Numbered from the stretch's first letter, positions 42,656-51,932 are shown. The stretch: 64,000 nucleotides of DNA from an uncultured Eubacterium sp. (GCA_910584985.1 CAJUDJ010000005.1:1-64000); one strand, 5' to 3'. A program made the numbers and translations. The notes: generated by a model not told the origin, from the sequence alone.

Positions 42656-43551
42656 AAACAGTTAAAATAGGCAGTGATATTTCTGCCTCAAGACTTTCCT
42701 ACGGCTGTATGCGCATCGGAAACAAGACGGAAAAGGAAGCTGCCGAAGCAGTGGAAACAGCACTTGCATGTGAAATCAATTTTTTCGACAATGCTGATAT
42801 TTACTGCGGCGGAAAGTCAGAAGAGCTGTTCGGCAGGGCAGTTGCCGGTATGGACAGAAGCAAGATTTATATTCAGTCCAAATGCGGTATACGAAAAGGC
42901 TTTTATGATTTTTCAAAAGAGCATATTATTTCATCAGCAGAAAATTCAATTAAAAGAATGAACTGTGCATATCTGGATGTGCTTTGCCTGCACCGCCCAG
43001 ATGTTTTAATGGAGGGAGAAGAGGTTGCCGAAGCCTTTGATAATCTTTATTCAAGAGGGCTTGTCAGGAATTTCGGGGTATCCAATTTTAATCCGATGCA
43101 GACAGAGCTTCTTAAAAAATATATTGATTATCCGCTTGTGGTCAATCAGCTTCAGCTTAGTATTTTTCACACAGGAATGATTGATTCAGGCATGTGTGTG
43201 AATATGAAAAACGATTTTTCCGTAAGCAGGGACGGTTCGGTGCTGCCTTACTGTGAACTGAACAATATGATTATTCAGGCATGGGGGCCGATGAGAAGCA
43301 GAAACGGTTTCTTTCCGTGTGATGAAGCCGTTTCCGATAAGGTAAAGGTGCTTGAAGAATATGCCGCAGGCTTCGGTGTTTCAAAGGAAGCGCTTGCAGT
43401 TGCCTTTCTTTTAAGGCTGCATCAGGTTCAGCCTATTATCGGCACAACTTCTCCAAACAGAATAAAGGCAATCTGTGAAAGCGAAAAGATAGAATTAACA
43501 AGGCAGCAGTGGTATCTGCTTTATAAAGAAATGGGGAATATTATACCATGA
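42652..43551 (+). CDS. Aldo/keto reductase family protein
   Basis: A 299-residue TIM-barrel oxidoreductase. Motifs: LSYGCMRIG, the catalytic Asp/Tyr stretch FFDNADIYCGGKSEELFGRA, the Lys in YIQSKCGIRKG, VLCLHRPD with the catalytic-region His, VRNFGVSNFNPMQTELL and the NADPH loop VQPIIGTTSPNRIKAI. It resembles the YdhF/YhdN-type branch; the physiological substrate is unknown. Start is taken as TTG 42652 (seven bases after AGGAG); a GTG one codon earlier is too close to that site. Confidence 0.88.
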   Translation: MKTVKIGSDISASRLSYGCMRIGNKTEKEAAEAVETALACEINFFDNADIYCGGKSEELFGRAVAGMDRSKIYIQSKCGIRKGFYDFSKEHIISSAENSIKRMNCAYLDVLCLHRPDVLMEGEEVAEAFDNLYSRGLVRNFGVSNFNPMQTELLKKYIDYPLVVNQLQLSIFHTGMIDSGMCVNMKNDFSVSRDGSVLPYCELNNMIIQAWGPMRSRNGFFPCDEAVSDKVKVLEEYAAGFGVSKEALAVAFLLRLHQVQPIIGTTSPNRIKAICESEKIELTRQQWYLLYKEMGNIIP

Positions 43552-44180
43552 CAAAAAAGGAAAGAGCCGCAGAAGCGGTTAAAATTTTAAAGGAATTGTA
43601 TCCGGATGCCGTTTGCTCGCTTACAGCATCTGATCCGTTTGAACTGCTTGTTGCCGTAAGGCTTTCCGCACAGTGCACGGATGCAAGAGTTAATCTTGTA
43701 ACGCCGGCGCTTTTTGAAAGATATAAAACGATTGAGGATTATGCAGCAGCAGATGTTAAGGAAATTGAAAAATACATACATTCCTGCGGTTTTTATAAAC
43801 ATAAGGCAGAATCCATTGTCGGAATGGCACAGAAAATACTGAGTGATTTTGACGGAAGAGTACCGGATAATATTGAAGATTTGATTACCCTGCCGGGTGT
43901 CGGCAGAAAAACGGCAAATCTTATTGTGGGCGATGTTTACGGCAAGGAAGCTATTGTTGTGGACACACACTGCATAAGAATCACAAACAGAATTGGTCTT
44001 GTTTCCGAAAAAGACCCGAAGAAGATAGAATTTGCACTGAAAAAAATTATTCCTGCGGATGAAGGCTCAGCGTTCTGCCACAGAATTGTGCATTTCGGCA
44101 GGGATGTGTGTTCGGCAAGAAAACCGCTTTGTGATGCATGCCGGATGAAAGAAATCTGCAAAAGGGTTGGAGTGAAATAG
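43548..44180 (+). CDS. nth: Endonuclease III
   Basis: A 210-residue base-excision repair DNA glycosylase/AP lyase. Helix-hairpin-helix LPGVGRKTANLIVG holds the catalytic Lys, followed by the Asp in VDTHCIRITNRIG. The [4Fe-4S] site is complete: Cys-X6-Cys-X2-Cys-X5-Cys (CSARKPLCDACRMKEIC). It overlaps the aldo/keto reductase stop by four bases. Confidence 0.96.
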   Translation: MTKKERAAEAVKILKELYPDAVCSLTASDPFELLVAVRLSAQCTDARVNLVTPALFERYKTIEDYAAADVKEIEKYIHSCGFYKHKAESIVGMAQKILSDFDGRVPDNIEDLITLPGVGRKTANLIVGDVYGKEAIVVDTHCIRITNRIGLVSEKDPKKIEFALKKIIPADEGSAFCHRIVHFGRDVCSARKPLCDACRMKEICKRVGVK

Positions 44181-44187
44181 CCTGATT

Positions 44188-44691
44188 ATGAATTCAAATA
44201 TTATATTAATCGGTATGCCGGCTTCGGGAAAATCCACCTGCGGCGTGCTTGCTGCAAAGGCACTTCTTAAAAATTTTTTTGACACGGATTTGCTGATTCA
44301 GAATCTGGAGCATAAACGGCTTCAGGAAATCATAGACGAAAAAGGGAATTCGTATTTTGAAGCCGCAGAAGAAAAGGCAATTCTTTCGCTTGATATTCAG
44401 GGCACTGTGATTGCAACAGGCGGCAGTGTTGTTTACAGCGAAAAGGCAATGCGGCATTTAAAAAAGCTTGGCAAAATCATTTATCTGCATCTTGATTATG
44501 AAACCATGGTCAAAAGGCTCAGTGATATTACAACAAGGGGCGTTGTTCTGAAAAGCGGCAGCACGCTGCTGGATATGTATAAGGAACGGCTGCCGCTTTA
44601 TGAAAAATATGCAGATGTTACAGTAAAATGCGATTGTCTTTCCGTGGAGGATACGATTTCTGAAATTGTTTTATCCGCAAATAAAATTTAG
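44188..44691 (+). CDS. Shikimate-kinase-like P-loop protein
   Basis: A 167-residue NMP-kinase fold. Walker A GMPASGKST, FFDTDLLI (substrate Asp), IATGGSVV, lid TTRGVVLKSGSTLLDMY and ERLPLYEKYADV with the late Arg. The Arg that follows Phe in true shikimate kinases is missing: the site reads YFEAAEEK. The substrate may therefore differ, and the gene is not beside other aro genes. It follows nth by seven bases. Confidence 0.82.
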   Translation: MNSNIILIGMPASGKSTCGVLAAKALLKNFFDTDLLIQNLEHKRLQEIIDEKGNSYFEAAEEKAILSLDIQGTVIATGGSVVYSEKAMRHLKKLGKIIYLHLDYETMVKRLSDITTRGVVLKSGSTLLDMYKERLPLYEKYADVTVKCDCLSVEDTISEIVLSANKI

Positions 44692-44693
44692 GC

Positions 44694-44723
44694 TTGAATA
44701 TATATACGGATGTGTGTTATTAT
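44694..44723 (+). promoter_or_regulatory. Possible guaB promoter
   Basis: TTGAAT (44694-44699), 18 bases, TATTAT (44718-44723). No purine riboswitch is evident in the short leader. Confidence 0.45.
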
Positions 44724-44761
44724 ATAGAATAATATTTTAAACAGAAAACGGAGGAATTTAA

Positions 44762-46240
44762 ATGATCGATTACAATGAAAAATTTGTTAAAGAAGGCTTA
44801 ACCTTTGATGATGTTCTGCTTATTCCGGCAGAAAGCGATGTTTTGCCGAATGCGGTTGATTTGTCAACAAATCTTACAAAGGATATTAAGCTTAATATTC
44901 CTCTTATGACATCTGCTATGGATACCGTTACAGAATCCACGATGGCGATTGCCATTGCCAGAGAGGGCGGAATCGGTGTTATTCATAAGAATATGACCAT
45001 TGAGGATCAGGCAACAGAGGTTGACAAGGTTAAAAGGTCTGAAAACGGGGTTATTACGAATCCATTTTTCCTTTCACCGCAGAATACGGCGTTTGATGCA
45101 GAAAAGCTTATGAGAAAATATAAAATCAGCGGTGTTCCGATCTGCGAGGAGGACGGCACGCTGGTTGGTATACTTACAAACCGTGATATGCGTTTTATGA
45201 CGGATTATGATGTTAAAATTGCATCGGTTATGACACCGAAGGAAAAGCTTGTAACCGGCATGGCAGGCACAACGCTTGAGGAAGCAAAAAAAGTGCTCAT
45301 GGCTTCTAAGGTGGAAAAGCTTCCGCTTGTTGATAAAAACGGAAAGCTTACAGGGCTTGTTACTATTAAGGATATAGAGAAAAGTTTCAAATACCCGAAC
45401 ACGGCAAGAGACAGTAAGGACAGACTGCTCTGCGCAGCCGCACTCGGTGTTACGGCTGATGTGCTTGACCGTGCAAAAGCACTGGCAGATGCACAGGTGG
45501 ATGCGTTTATTCTTGATTCTGCACACGGTCATTCAGAGAATATAATTAAAGCTGTTTCAAAGGTTAAGGAAGCATTTCCGCATATCTCACTGATTGCAGG
45601 AAATGTTGCAACGGCAGAAGGAACAGAAGCTCTTATCAAGGCAGGAGCAGATGCGGTTAAGGTTGGTATCGGCCCGGGCTCTATCTGCACAACCAGAGTG
45701 GTTGCCGGTATCGGTGTTCCGCAGATTACCGCTATTTATGATTCTGCTGAAATGGCAGATAAATACGGCATTCCGATTATTGCAGACGGCGGTATTAAAT
45801 ACAGTGGTGAAATTGTTAAGGCTATTGCAGCAGGCGGCAGTGTTGTTATGGTTGGTTCTCTTGTTGCAGGCTGTGAGGAATCCCCGGGTGAAACGGAGAT
45901 TTATCAGGGCAGGCAGTTTAAGGTTTACCGCGGCATGGGTTCGCTCGGTGCAATGAATAAGGGCTCAGCAGACCGTTATTTCCAGAACGGCACAAAGAAA
46001 TTCGTGCCTGAGGGCGTAGAAGGCCGTGTGCCTTATAAGGGTGCAGTCGGCGATACGGTTTATCAGCTTATGGGCGGACTTCGTTCCGGTATGGGATATG
46101 TTGGCTGCCATAATATTGAAGAACTTCGCAGAAATGCAAAATTTATCAAAATAACGGGTGCAGGTCTTGTTGAAAGCCATCCGCACGATGTTTACATTAC
46201 CAAGGAAGCCCCGAACTATTCAGGCAGCAGGCAGGATTAA
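44762..46240 (+). CDS. guaB: IMP dehydrogenase
   Basis: A 492-residue enzyme that oxidises IMP to XMP in guanine nucleotide synthesis. Catalytic loop GPGSICTTRVVAGIGVPQ with the active Cys, NAD/IMP region LIAGNVATAEGTEALI, flap YFQNGTKKFVPEGVEGRVP. A CBS-domain pair is inserted at about 95-215. GGAGG precedes ATG. A strong terminator follows, so it is monocistronic. Confidence 0.97.
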   Translation: MIDYNEKFVKEGLTFDDVLLIPAESDVLPNAVDLSTNLTKDIKLNIPLMTSAMDTVTESTMAIAIAREGGIGVIHKNMTIEDQATEVDKVKRSENGVITNPFFLSPQNTAFDAEKLMRKYKISGVPICEEDGTLVGILTNRDMRFMTDYDVKIASVMTPKEKLVTGMAGTTLEEAKKVLMASKVEKLPLVDKNGKLTGLVTIKDIEKSFKYPNTARDSKDRLLCAAALGVTADVLDRAKALADAQVDAFILDSAHGHSENIIKAVSKVKEAFPHISLIAGNVATAEGTEALIKAGADAVKVGIGPGSICTTRVVAGIGVPQITAIYDSAEMADKYGIPIIADGGIKYSGEIVKAIAAGGSVVMVGSLVAGCEESPGETEIYQGRQFKVYRGMGSLGAMNKGSADRYFQNGTKKFVPEGVEGRVPYKGAVGDTVYQLMGGLRSGMGYVGCHNIEELRRNAKFIKITGAGLVESHPHDVYITKEAPNYSGSRQD

Positions 46241-46252
46241 TTTTAAAAACCA

Positions 46253-46305
46253 AAAAGCATTAAATGGCAGTTAAAAAAAGTACTACCATTTAATGCTTTT
46301 TTATG
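46253..46305 (+). terminator. guaB terminator
   Basis: AAAAAGCATTAAATGG-AG pairs with CT-CCATTTAATGCTTTTTT; a long stem with a T-run. Confidence 0.92.
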
Positions 46306-46331
46306 TTATGATAACAGCAGAGGTTGATTTT

Positions 46332-47180
46332 ATGGCAGAAGAAATTTCAAAATGGCGTTTTCATTTGCACAAATTCAGGCGGTTCTGCAAGCGGAATATG
46401 ACACCCACATGGGCAAAACATTTCAGCTATCAGGTGATTTCTTTTATCATTTCCGTTTTTATGGTTATAGGAGTTGCTGAATACGCCGTAACAAAAAGCT
46501 ATGAGGAAAGGAAGCTGAGCTTTGTGGATGGATTTACGATAACTGCACATTCAGGTGCTTTCGATACTGCTGAAAACAGCGTTGATTTTATTCAGGCAGC
46601 AATAAACAATCATGTTGAGGTGGTTGAGCTTGATGTAAGGCAGAGGCCCAATGGAACACTTGTTATGAGCCATGACCTTGTTGTTACGAATAATGACGGC
46701 GTGGAGCTTTCAGAGGCACTTGCACTGCTGAAAGGCACAGGTATTCTTATCAATCTGGATATTAAAGAAACAAAAACACTGAATGCACTGCATGATTTGC
46801 TTGTTGAATATGATGTTTATGCCTATTCTTTTCTGACAGGCATAGAAGAATCGGATGTTTCTGCTGTTAAGGATTCCACCTGCAGAGACCTTGATTATTA
46901 TTTGAACAGCCAGCCTTCAAGATGGCGGATTTTTACCGAGGATTATCAGAAAAGAATTTTGGAAACGCTTGAAAAAACAGGGGCAGTGGGCATTAACTGC
47001 AATTTCAAATATGCAGGCGGCCAGCTTTCGGATTTGCTTCACAGTAACGGCTATAAGCTTTCTGTGTGGACGGTGAACCGATCAAAGGATATAAAGCGTG
47101 TGCTTGTTCTGAAGCCGGATAATATAACTACAAAGCAGTATGATTTGCTTACAACAACCATAAGCAGCTGGGGAAATTGA
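46332..47180 (+). CDS. Membrane glycerophosphodiesterase-like protein with altered active site
   Basis: A 282-residue protein. Cytoplasmic basic head, one membrane segment (about 34-55), then a GDPD barrel facing outward. VVELDVRQRPNGTLVMSHD supplies the metal Glu/Asp and the second His. But the usual His-Arg-Gly...Pro-Glu-Asn-Thr reads AHSGAFDTAENSV: the phosphate-binding Arg is Ser. The enzyme may have changed substrate or lost diesterase activity. ATG 46332 follows AGAGGT; an earlier in-frame ATG lies within the guaB terminator. Confidence 0.82.
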   Translation: MAEEISKWRFHLHKFRRFCKRNMTPTWAKHFSYQVISFIISVFMVIGVAEYAVTKSYEERKLSFVDGFTITAHSGAFDTAENSVDFIQAAINNHVEVVELDVRQRPNGTLVMSHDLVVTNNDGVELSEALALLKGTGILINLDIKETKTLNALHDLLVEYDVYAYSFLTGIEESDVSAVKDSTCRDLDYYLNSQPSRWRIFTEDYQKRILETLEKTGAVGINCNFKYAGGQLSDLLHSNGYKLSVWTVNRSKDIKRVLVLKPDNITTKQYDLLTTTISSWGN

Positions 47181-47183
47181 TTT

Positions 47184-47972
47184 ATGACAAACAGTGAATA
47201 TATAAAAGCGATTGAAATGCGCACCTCGCGAAGAAGCTACAAAAGCATTGCACTTGATAAGGATACGGCGCAGGTTATCAGGGATATGGTTGATTATGTA
47301 AATGAAAAAAGCGGGCTTCATTTTGTTTTTATAGAGGATGCATCTTTTGCATTCAGTGTTTTTTCGGGCAGATTTTCTGCTGTTGCAGTCTGCGGACCTG
47401 ATACGGTTGCCGCAAGGGAGGACTGTGGTTATTACGGCGAAACCATTGTGCTTCAGTGTGTTTATCATGGGCTTGGCACCTGCTGGGTATCGGGTACATA
47501 TAATGAGAATAAAATACTTGAATCCATTGAACTGCCTAAGAAAAACCGCCTTTACTGCGTGATTGCAATCGGGTTTGCAAACCCGAAAAAAAGTCTTAAA
47601 GAAAATATTATGTATAAGGCAACGCATAAGAACAGCAGGTCTTATCAGAAAATGATTGAGGCCTGCGATGAAAGGCTTCCTGCGCATTATGAATATGCAA
47701 TGCAGTTGGTTGAAGCTGCACCCAGTGCAGTAAACCGCCGCCCTGTAAAATTCAGATATGAAAACGGTTTGATTTCTGCTTCGGTGGATGAGCCGTATTC
47801 AGATAAAAGCATTGATTTCGGAATTGCCAAACTGCATTTTCAGCTCGGTGCATCGGCAAAAGGAATCAAAGGGGAATGGATAAACGGCGTTTTTACCGAG
47901 GATAAAAACAGGGTTATCAAATTTCCCGAAATAAATTCAAGTTATGAAAAAGGGGATTCAGAAAATGAGTAA
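47184..47972 (+). CDS. Nitroreductase-family flavoprotein (TM1586-like)
   Basis: A 262-residue protein. Head AIEMRTSRRSYKSIALD fits FMN binding; GYYGETIVLQCVYHGLGTCW is the conserved helix of the TM1586/PF14512 nitroreductase branch, which duplicates the half-domain (MQLVEAAPSAVNRRPVKF). It catalyses flavin-dependent reduction; the natural acceptor is unknown. It lies three bases after one GDPD-like gene and overlaps the next by eight bases, so the three form an operon. Confidence 0.85.
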   Translation: MTNSEYIKAIEMRTSRRSYKSIALDKDTAQVIRDMVDYVNEKSGLHFVFIEDASFAFSVFSGRFSAVAVCGPDTVAAREDCGYYGETIVLQCVYHGLGTCWVSGTYNENKILESIELPKKNRLYCVIAIGFANPKKSLKENIMYKATHKNSRSYQKMIEACDERLPAHYEYAMQLVEAAPSAVNRRPVKFRYENGLISASVDEPYSDKSIDFGIAKLHFQLGASAKGIKGEWINGVFTEDKNRVIKFPEINSSYEKGDSENE

Positions 47973-48834
47973 AGCAAAATGGAGCAAAGGTAAAATAGCG
48001 GGGGTAGTTTTGGCAGTTTTTGCAGTATTGATTGCAGTAATACTGGTTGTCGGTTTTCAGGTTTTCAACAAGGTTTACTGCGAAACAAAGGAATACAAGG
48101 TGCTTTCTCTTTCAGAGGTAACGGAGAAGGATGCAGCACTTGTTGCGCACAGAGGCTTCAGTGCGGTTGCACCTGAAAATACAGCACCTGCATTCAGGGA
48201 GGCAGGCCTTGCAGGTTTCAAGGGTGCGGAATGTGATGTTTACCGCACGAAAGACGGCACATGGGTGATTCATCATGACCGCCATACATACCGAATGATG
48301 GATAAATCCTCCTTCATTGAAAATATTACATATGAGCAGTTGAGCAAATATGTAACGGATAACGGTGTTAATGTGGAAAGCTATCCGGATTTAAGAATCT
48401 GCACGCTGGATGAATATCTGGATATCTGCAAGCAGTATAATATGATGCCTGTTATTGAGCTGAAGGGTGCAAATAACACAGAGCATTATGATGAAATTGT
48501 TGCAAGCGTAAATGAAAAAGGGCTTGCAGATACAGTGGTTTATATTTCCTTCCATCTTGAAAATCTTAAGGAAATGAGAAAGCTTACCGAAGCACCGCTT
48601 TATTATCTGGCAAGTGTAATTGACGATCAGGCTATTGAGGATGCCCTTTCACTCGGCGGAAAATGCGGCATTGATTTTGACGGCAGAAAAGAAGAAAACA
48701 CAAAGGAAATTGTGCAGAAATGTATAGATAAGGAACTGCTTGTAGGTGCTTGGACGATTGATAAACCCGAGGACCTGAACCGTATGCTTGACTGGGGTGT
48801 AACACTCATCACAACAAATGCTATCAGATACTGA
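47965..48834 (+). CDS. Membrane-anchored glycerophosphodiester phosphodiesterase
   Basis: A 289-residue protein. N-terminal membrane segment (about 10-32), then a canonical GDPD domain: AHRGFSAVAPENTAPAF, AECDVYRTKDGTWVIHHD with all acid, His and Arg residues, and WTIDKPEDLNRMLDWG near the end. It hydrolyses glycerophosphodiesters outside the membrane, perhaps from lipid or teichoic acid turnover. ATG 47965 with AAGGGG ten bases upstream; it overlaps the nitroreductase stop. No clear terminator follows. Confidence 0.88.
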   Translation: MSKAKWSKGKIAGVVLAVFAVLIAVILVVGFQVFNKVYCETKEYKVLSLSEVTEKDAALVAHRGFSAVAPENTAPAFREAGLAGFKGAECDVYRTKDGTWVIHHDRHTYRMMDKSSFIENITYEQLSKYVTDNGVNVESYPDLRICTLDEYLDICKQYNMMPVIELKGANNTEHYDEIVASVNEKGLADTVVYISFHLENLKEMRKLTEAPLYYLASVIDDQAIEDALSLGGKCGIDFDGRKEENTKEIVQKCIDKELLVGAWTIDKPEDLNRMLDWGVTLITTNAIRY

Positions 48835-48894
48835 TGCTTTCTTGAAAGTACAATAGGAAAAGTCTGCAAAATGACAAAATAATGATTATAACAC

Positions 48895-49089
48895 ATAGTC
48901 CCTTGCGAACAAATTGTTCACAGGGGACTATTGTCTCGTTAGCACAGACGCCCCCCGATTCAATCGGGGAAAAGAGAACTTTAACAAAAATCCGCCGGGT
49001 CTGAAACAAGGCGAATATGAAAAGTACTTCTTTTGGAAAGGGGAAAGCAGAATTACGTAATAAAAGAGCCGGCTGTCAGCCGGCTCTTT
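48895..49089. other. Structured intergenic sequence: candidate RNA or interspersed repeat
   Basis: The 270-base gap has no convincing gene. Hairpin 1: ATAGTCCC...GAACAA with TTGTTC...GGGGACTAT (48895-48931). Hairpin 2: CCCCGA (48953-48958) with TCGGGG (48964-48969). CAGAC (48945-48949) can pair with GTCTG (48999-49003) around hairpin 2. CGCC (48993-48996) can pair with GGCG (49010-49013), crossing that helix as a pseudoknot. A TATAAC lies just upstream (48887-48892). Hairpin 1 resembles palindromic repeats seen in gut Clostridia, so an interspersed repeat is an equal possibility. Strand is undecided. Confidence 0.45.
49063..49089 (-). terminator. secA terminator (possibly bidirectional)
   Basis: A 13-base-arm palindrome AAAGAGCCGGCTG-T-CAGCCGGCTCTTT. 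On the minus strand TTTTATTA follows. It is 16 bases past the secA stop. Confidence 0.8.
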
Positions 49090-49104
49090 CATTATGGTTC
49101 AGTA

Positions 49105-51858
49105 TTATTTCTTTTCTGCTAATTTTTCGGGAGAGCCGCAGCATTTTTTATATTTTTTGCCGCTGCCGCAGGGGCATGGGTCATTCGGGCCAACCTTTTT
49201 GCCTTTTCTTACAGGCTCTGCCTTAACGCTGTTGTCCGTGCCTGCTGAAGTTGCAGTTTCCTTAACCACAGCCTTTCTTTCCACATCTTCACGTCTTCTC
49301 GGAATTGTGGTAAGCATCATTTTCACTGTGTTTTCACGGATGGTTGCCGTCATTTCATCAAACATATCGTAGGATTCGTTTCTGAAAGCAACAACAGGGT
49401 CCTGCTGAGCATAGGAACGAAGATGGATACCCTCTTTAAGATCCTCCATCGCATCAATATGCTCCATCCAGAGCATATCAACATTTCGCAGAAGGACCAT
49501 CTTTTCAAATTCGCCGTAAAGCTCATCGCCAAGAAGATCGCGTTTGTCATCCAGAATTTTGTGGCCACGCTCTTTAAGGGTTTCGGCAATATCCTCAACG
49601 GAAATATCATCAAGGTTTTCGAAATCATCTGCGCCGGCAAGCCAGCCTTTGTATTTTTCCTTAAGTCCGTTAATATTCCAGTCTTTTTTATCGGCATCCT
49701 TTGCGCAGTAGATATCAATATTTTCATCTATACTGGAATCCAGCATATTTGCTATCTTATCCGTTAAATCTATACCGTCAAGCACCATATTGCGCTGTTT
49801 ATAAATCAGCTCTCGCTGGCGGTTCATAACATCGTCATACTGAAGCGTATTTTTACGGATGCCGAAGTTGCGGCCCTCAACCTTGCGCTGTGAAGATTCA
49901 ACGGTTTTGGTAATCATTTTGCTTGTAATCGGCATATCCTCATCGCCTGAAAGAACATTCATAATGGATTTCATTCTTTCACCGCCGAACAGGCGCATTA
50001 AGTCATCCTCAAGTGAAAGATAAAACTGGGATTTACCCGGATCGCCCTGACGGCCGGAACGGCCTCTCAGCTGGTTGTCTATACGGCGGGAATCATGGCG
50101 CTCTGTGCCAAGAATGAAAAGACCGCCTGCTGCCTTAACTTTTTCGGCTTCTTCTTGAATTTCATTTTTGTATTTTGCTTCAAGCTCTCGGAAAACAGCA
50201 CGCGCATTCAGAATTTCCTCGTTATCCGTTTCGCCGAAGCCTGTTGCTTCGGCAATCATCTCATCGGTATACTGCATTTTTTTCATTTCCGATTTGGCAA
50301 GAAATTCGGCGTTTCCGCCAAGCATAATATCCGTGCCTCGGCCTGCCATATTCGTGGCAATGGTTACAGCACCGAATTTACCTGCCTGTGCAATGATTTC
50401 AGCCTCACGCTCATGATTCTTGGCATTCAGCACATTATGCGGAATTTTTGCTTTTTTCAGAAGCTTTGAAAGAATTTCACTTTTTTCAATGCTGATGGTG
50501 CCCACAAGAATCGGCTGACCTTTTTCATGGCATTCCTGAATCTGTTCAATGGCATTTCTGAATTTTGCCTGCTCCGTCTGGAAAATCACATCGGGCATAT
50601 CTTCACGAAGAAGCGGCTTGTTGGTTGGAATTTCAACAACATCCAGCTTGTAAATCTCATTGAATTCGGGTGCTTCCGTTGAAGCGGTACCCGTCATACC
50701 GGAAAGCTTTCCGTAAAGGCGGAAATAGTTCTGGAAGGTAATGGTTGCAAGTGTCTTGCTTTCATGCTCCACCTTCACATTTTCCTTGGCTTCAAGTGCC
50801 TGATGCAGTCCGTCATTATATCGTCTTCCAAGCATAATTCGGCCCGTAAATTCATCAACGATAAGCACCTGTCCGTCCTTGACAACATAGTCAATATCAC
50901 GGCGCATAACGCCGGATGCTTTGATTGCCTGGTTGATATGATGAAGCAGCGTAGTGTTTTCCATATCCATCAGGTTATCAACACCGAAGCGCTCCTCGGC
51001 CTTTTTAACACCGCTCTGTGTGAGTGTGGCGGTTTTTGCCTTTTCGTCAACAACATAATCGCCGTCATAGGTTTCCTCAGTGTCCTGCTTTTCATCCATC
51101 TGGGCAACCTTAACCATTTTCAGCGATTTTGCAAATTCATTTGCTCTTCTATACATATCGGTTGACTGATCGCCTTTTCCGCTTATGATAAGCGGTGTAC
51201 GTGCTTCGTCAATAAGAATGGAGTCCACCTCATCCACAATGGCAAAGGCATGCTCTCTCTGAACCTTTTGCTCTTTATACTGCACCATATTATCACGAAG
51301 ATAATCAAAGCCCATTTCATTGTTTGTTCCATAGGTTATATCACAGTTATAGGCTTCTTTTCTTTCGTCATTTGTTTTTTCATGAATAATAAGCCCTGTG
51401 GAAAGGCCAAGAAAACGGTAAAGTTTTCCCATCCATTCACAGTCGCGCTTTGCAAGGTAATCGTTTACCGTAACAATGTGAACACCCTTGCCCGTAAGTG
51501 CATTAAGATATGCAGGCAGTGTTGCCACAAGTGTTTTACCTTCACCTGTTTTCATTTCGGCAATTCTGCCCTGATGAAGAACGATACCGCCGATAATCTG
51601 CACTTCAAAGTGCTTCATTCCAAGCACACGCCATGCACCTTCCCGGCACACGGCAAAAGCATCAGGCAGAATATCGTCAAGTGTTTCCCCGTCAGCAAGC
51701 CTGCCTTTCAGAATTTCAGTCTGAGAAACAAGTTCTTTGTCGCTCATTGGCTGATATTTGGTTTCAAGCGCAAGAACTTTATCCGAAATTTTCTTTACCC
51801 TTTTAACTTCCTTTGCCGAATAATCGCCAAAAATTGCAGTAAGAAATTTATTTGCCAT
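49105..51858 (-). CDS. secA: Preprotein translocase ATPase SecA
   Basis: A 917-residue motor of Sec secretion. Walker A in AEMKTGEGKTLVATL, DEVD helicase motif (IVDEVDSIL), the preprotein cross-linking domain, motif VI region GRSGRQGDPG, and a C-terminal SEC-C zinc motif DPCPCGSGKKYKKCC. Length is normal. Site AGGTG before ATG 51858. A lipoprotein gene lies 74 bases upstream on the same strand and may share its transcript. Confidence 0.98.
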   Translation of the reverse strand: MANKFLTAIFGDYSAKEVKRVKKISDKVLALETKYQPMSDKELVSQTEILKGRLADGETLDDILPDAFAVCREGAWRVLGMKHFEVQIIGGIVLHQGRIAEMKTGEGKTLVATLPAYLNALTGKGVHIVTVNDYLAKRDCEWMGKLYRFLGLSTGLIIHEKTNDERKEAYNCDITYGTNNEMGFDYLRDNMVQYKEQKVQREHAFAIVDEVDSILIDEARTPLIISGKGDQSTDMYRRANEFAKSLKMVKVAQMDEKQDTEETYDGDYVVDEKAKTATLTQSGVKKAEERFGVDNLMDMENTTLLHHINQAIKASGVMRRDIDYVVKDGQVLIVDEFTGRIMLGRRYNDGLHQALEAKENVKVEHESKTLATITFQNYFRLYGKLSGMTGTASTEAPEFNEIYKLDVVEIPTNKPLLREDMPDVIFQTEQAKFRNAIEQIQECHEKGQPILVGTISIEKSEILSKLLKKAKIPHNVLNAKNHEREAEIIAQAGKFGAVTIATNMAGRGTDIMLGGNAEFLAKSEMKKMQYTDEMIAEATGFGETDNEEILNARAVFRELEAKYKNEIQEEAEKVKAAGGLFILGTERHDSRRIDNQLRGRSGRQGDPGKSQFYLSLEDDLMRLFGGERMKSIMNVLSGDEDMPITSKMITKTVESSQRKVEGRNFGIRKNTLQYDDVMNRQRELIYKQRNMVLDGIDLTDKIANMLDSSIDENIDIYCAKDADKKDWNINGLKEKYKGWLAGADDFENLDDISVEDIAETLKERGHKILDDKRDLLGDELYGEFEKMVLLRNVDMLWMEHIDAMEDLKEGIHLRSYAQQDPVVAFRNESYDMFDEMTATIRENTVKMMLTTIPRRREDVERKAVVKETATSAGTDNSVKAEPVRKGKKVGPNDPCPCGSGKKYKKCCGSPEKLAEKK

Positions 51859-51932
51859 TATTTCACCTCATAAATCTGATGGATTTTCAAATTAAAGAAT
51901 ATATTAACGCATATACTGAAGATTGTCATTCA

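Noticed and set aside
48897..49089. 6S RNA, tmRNA or RNase P RNA between the GDPD gene and secA
   Set aside because: The ends do not pair as in 6S, and there is no tRNA-like end, tag frame or GAGGAAAGTCC element. I report it only as an unidentified structured sequence.
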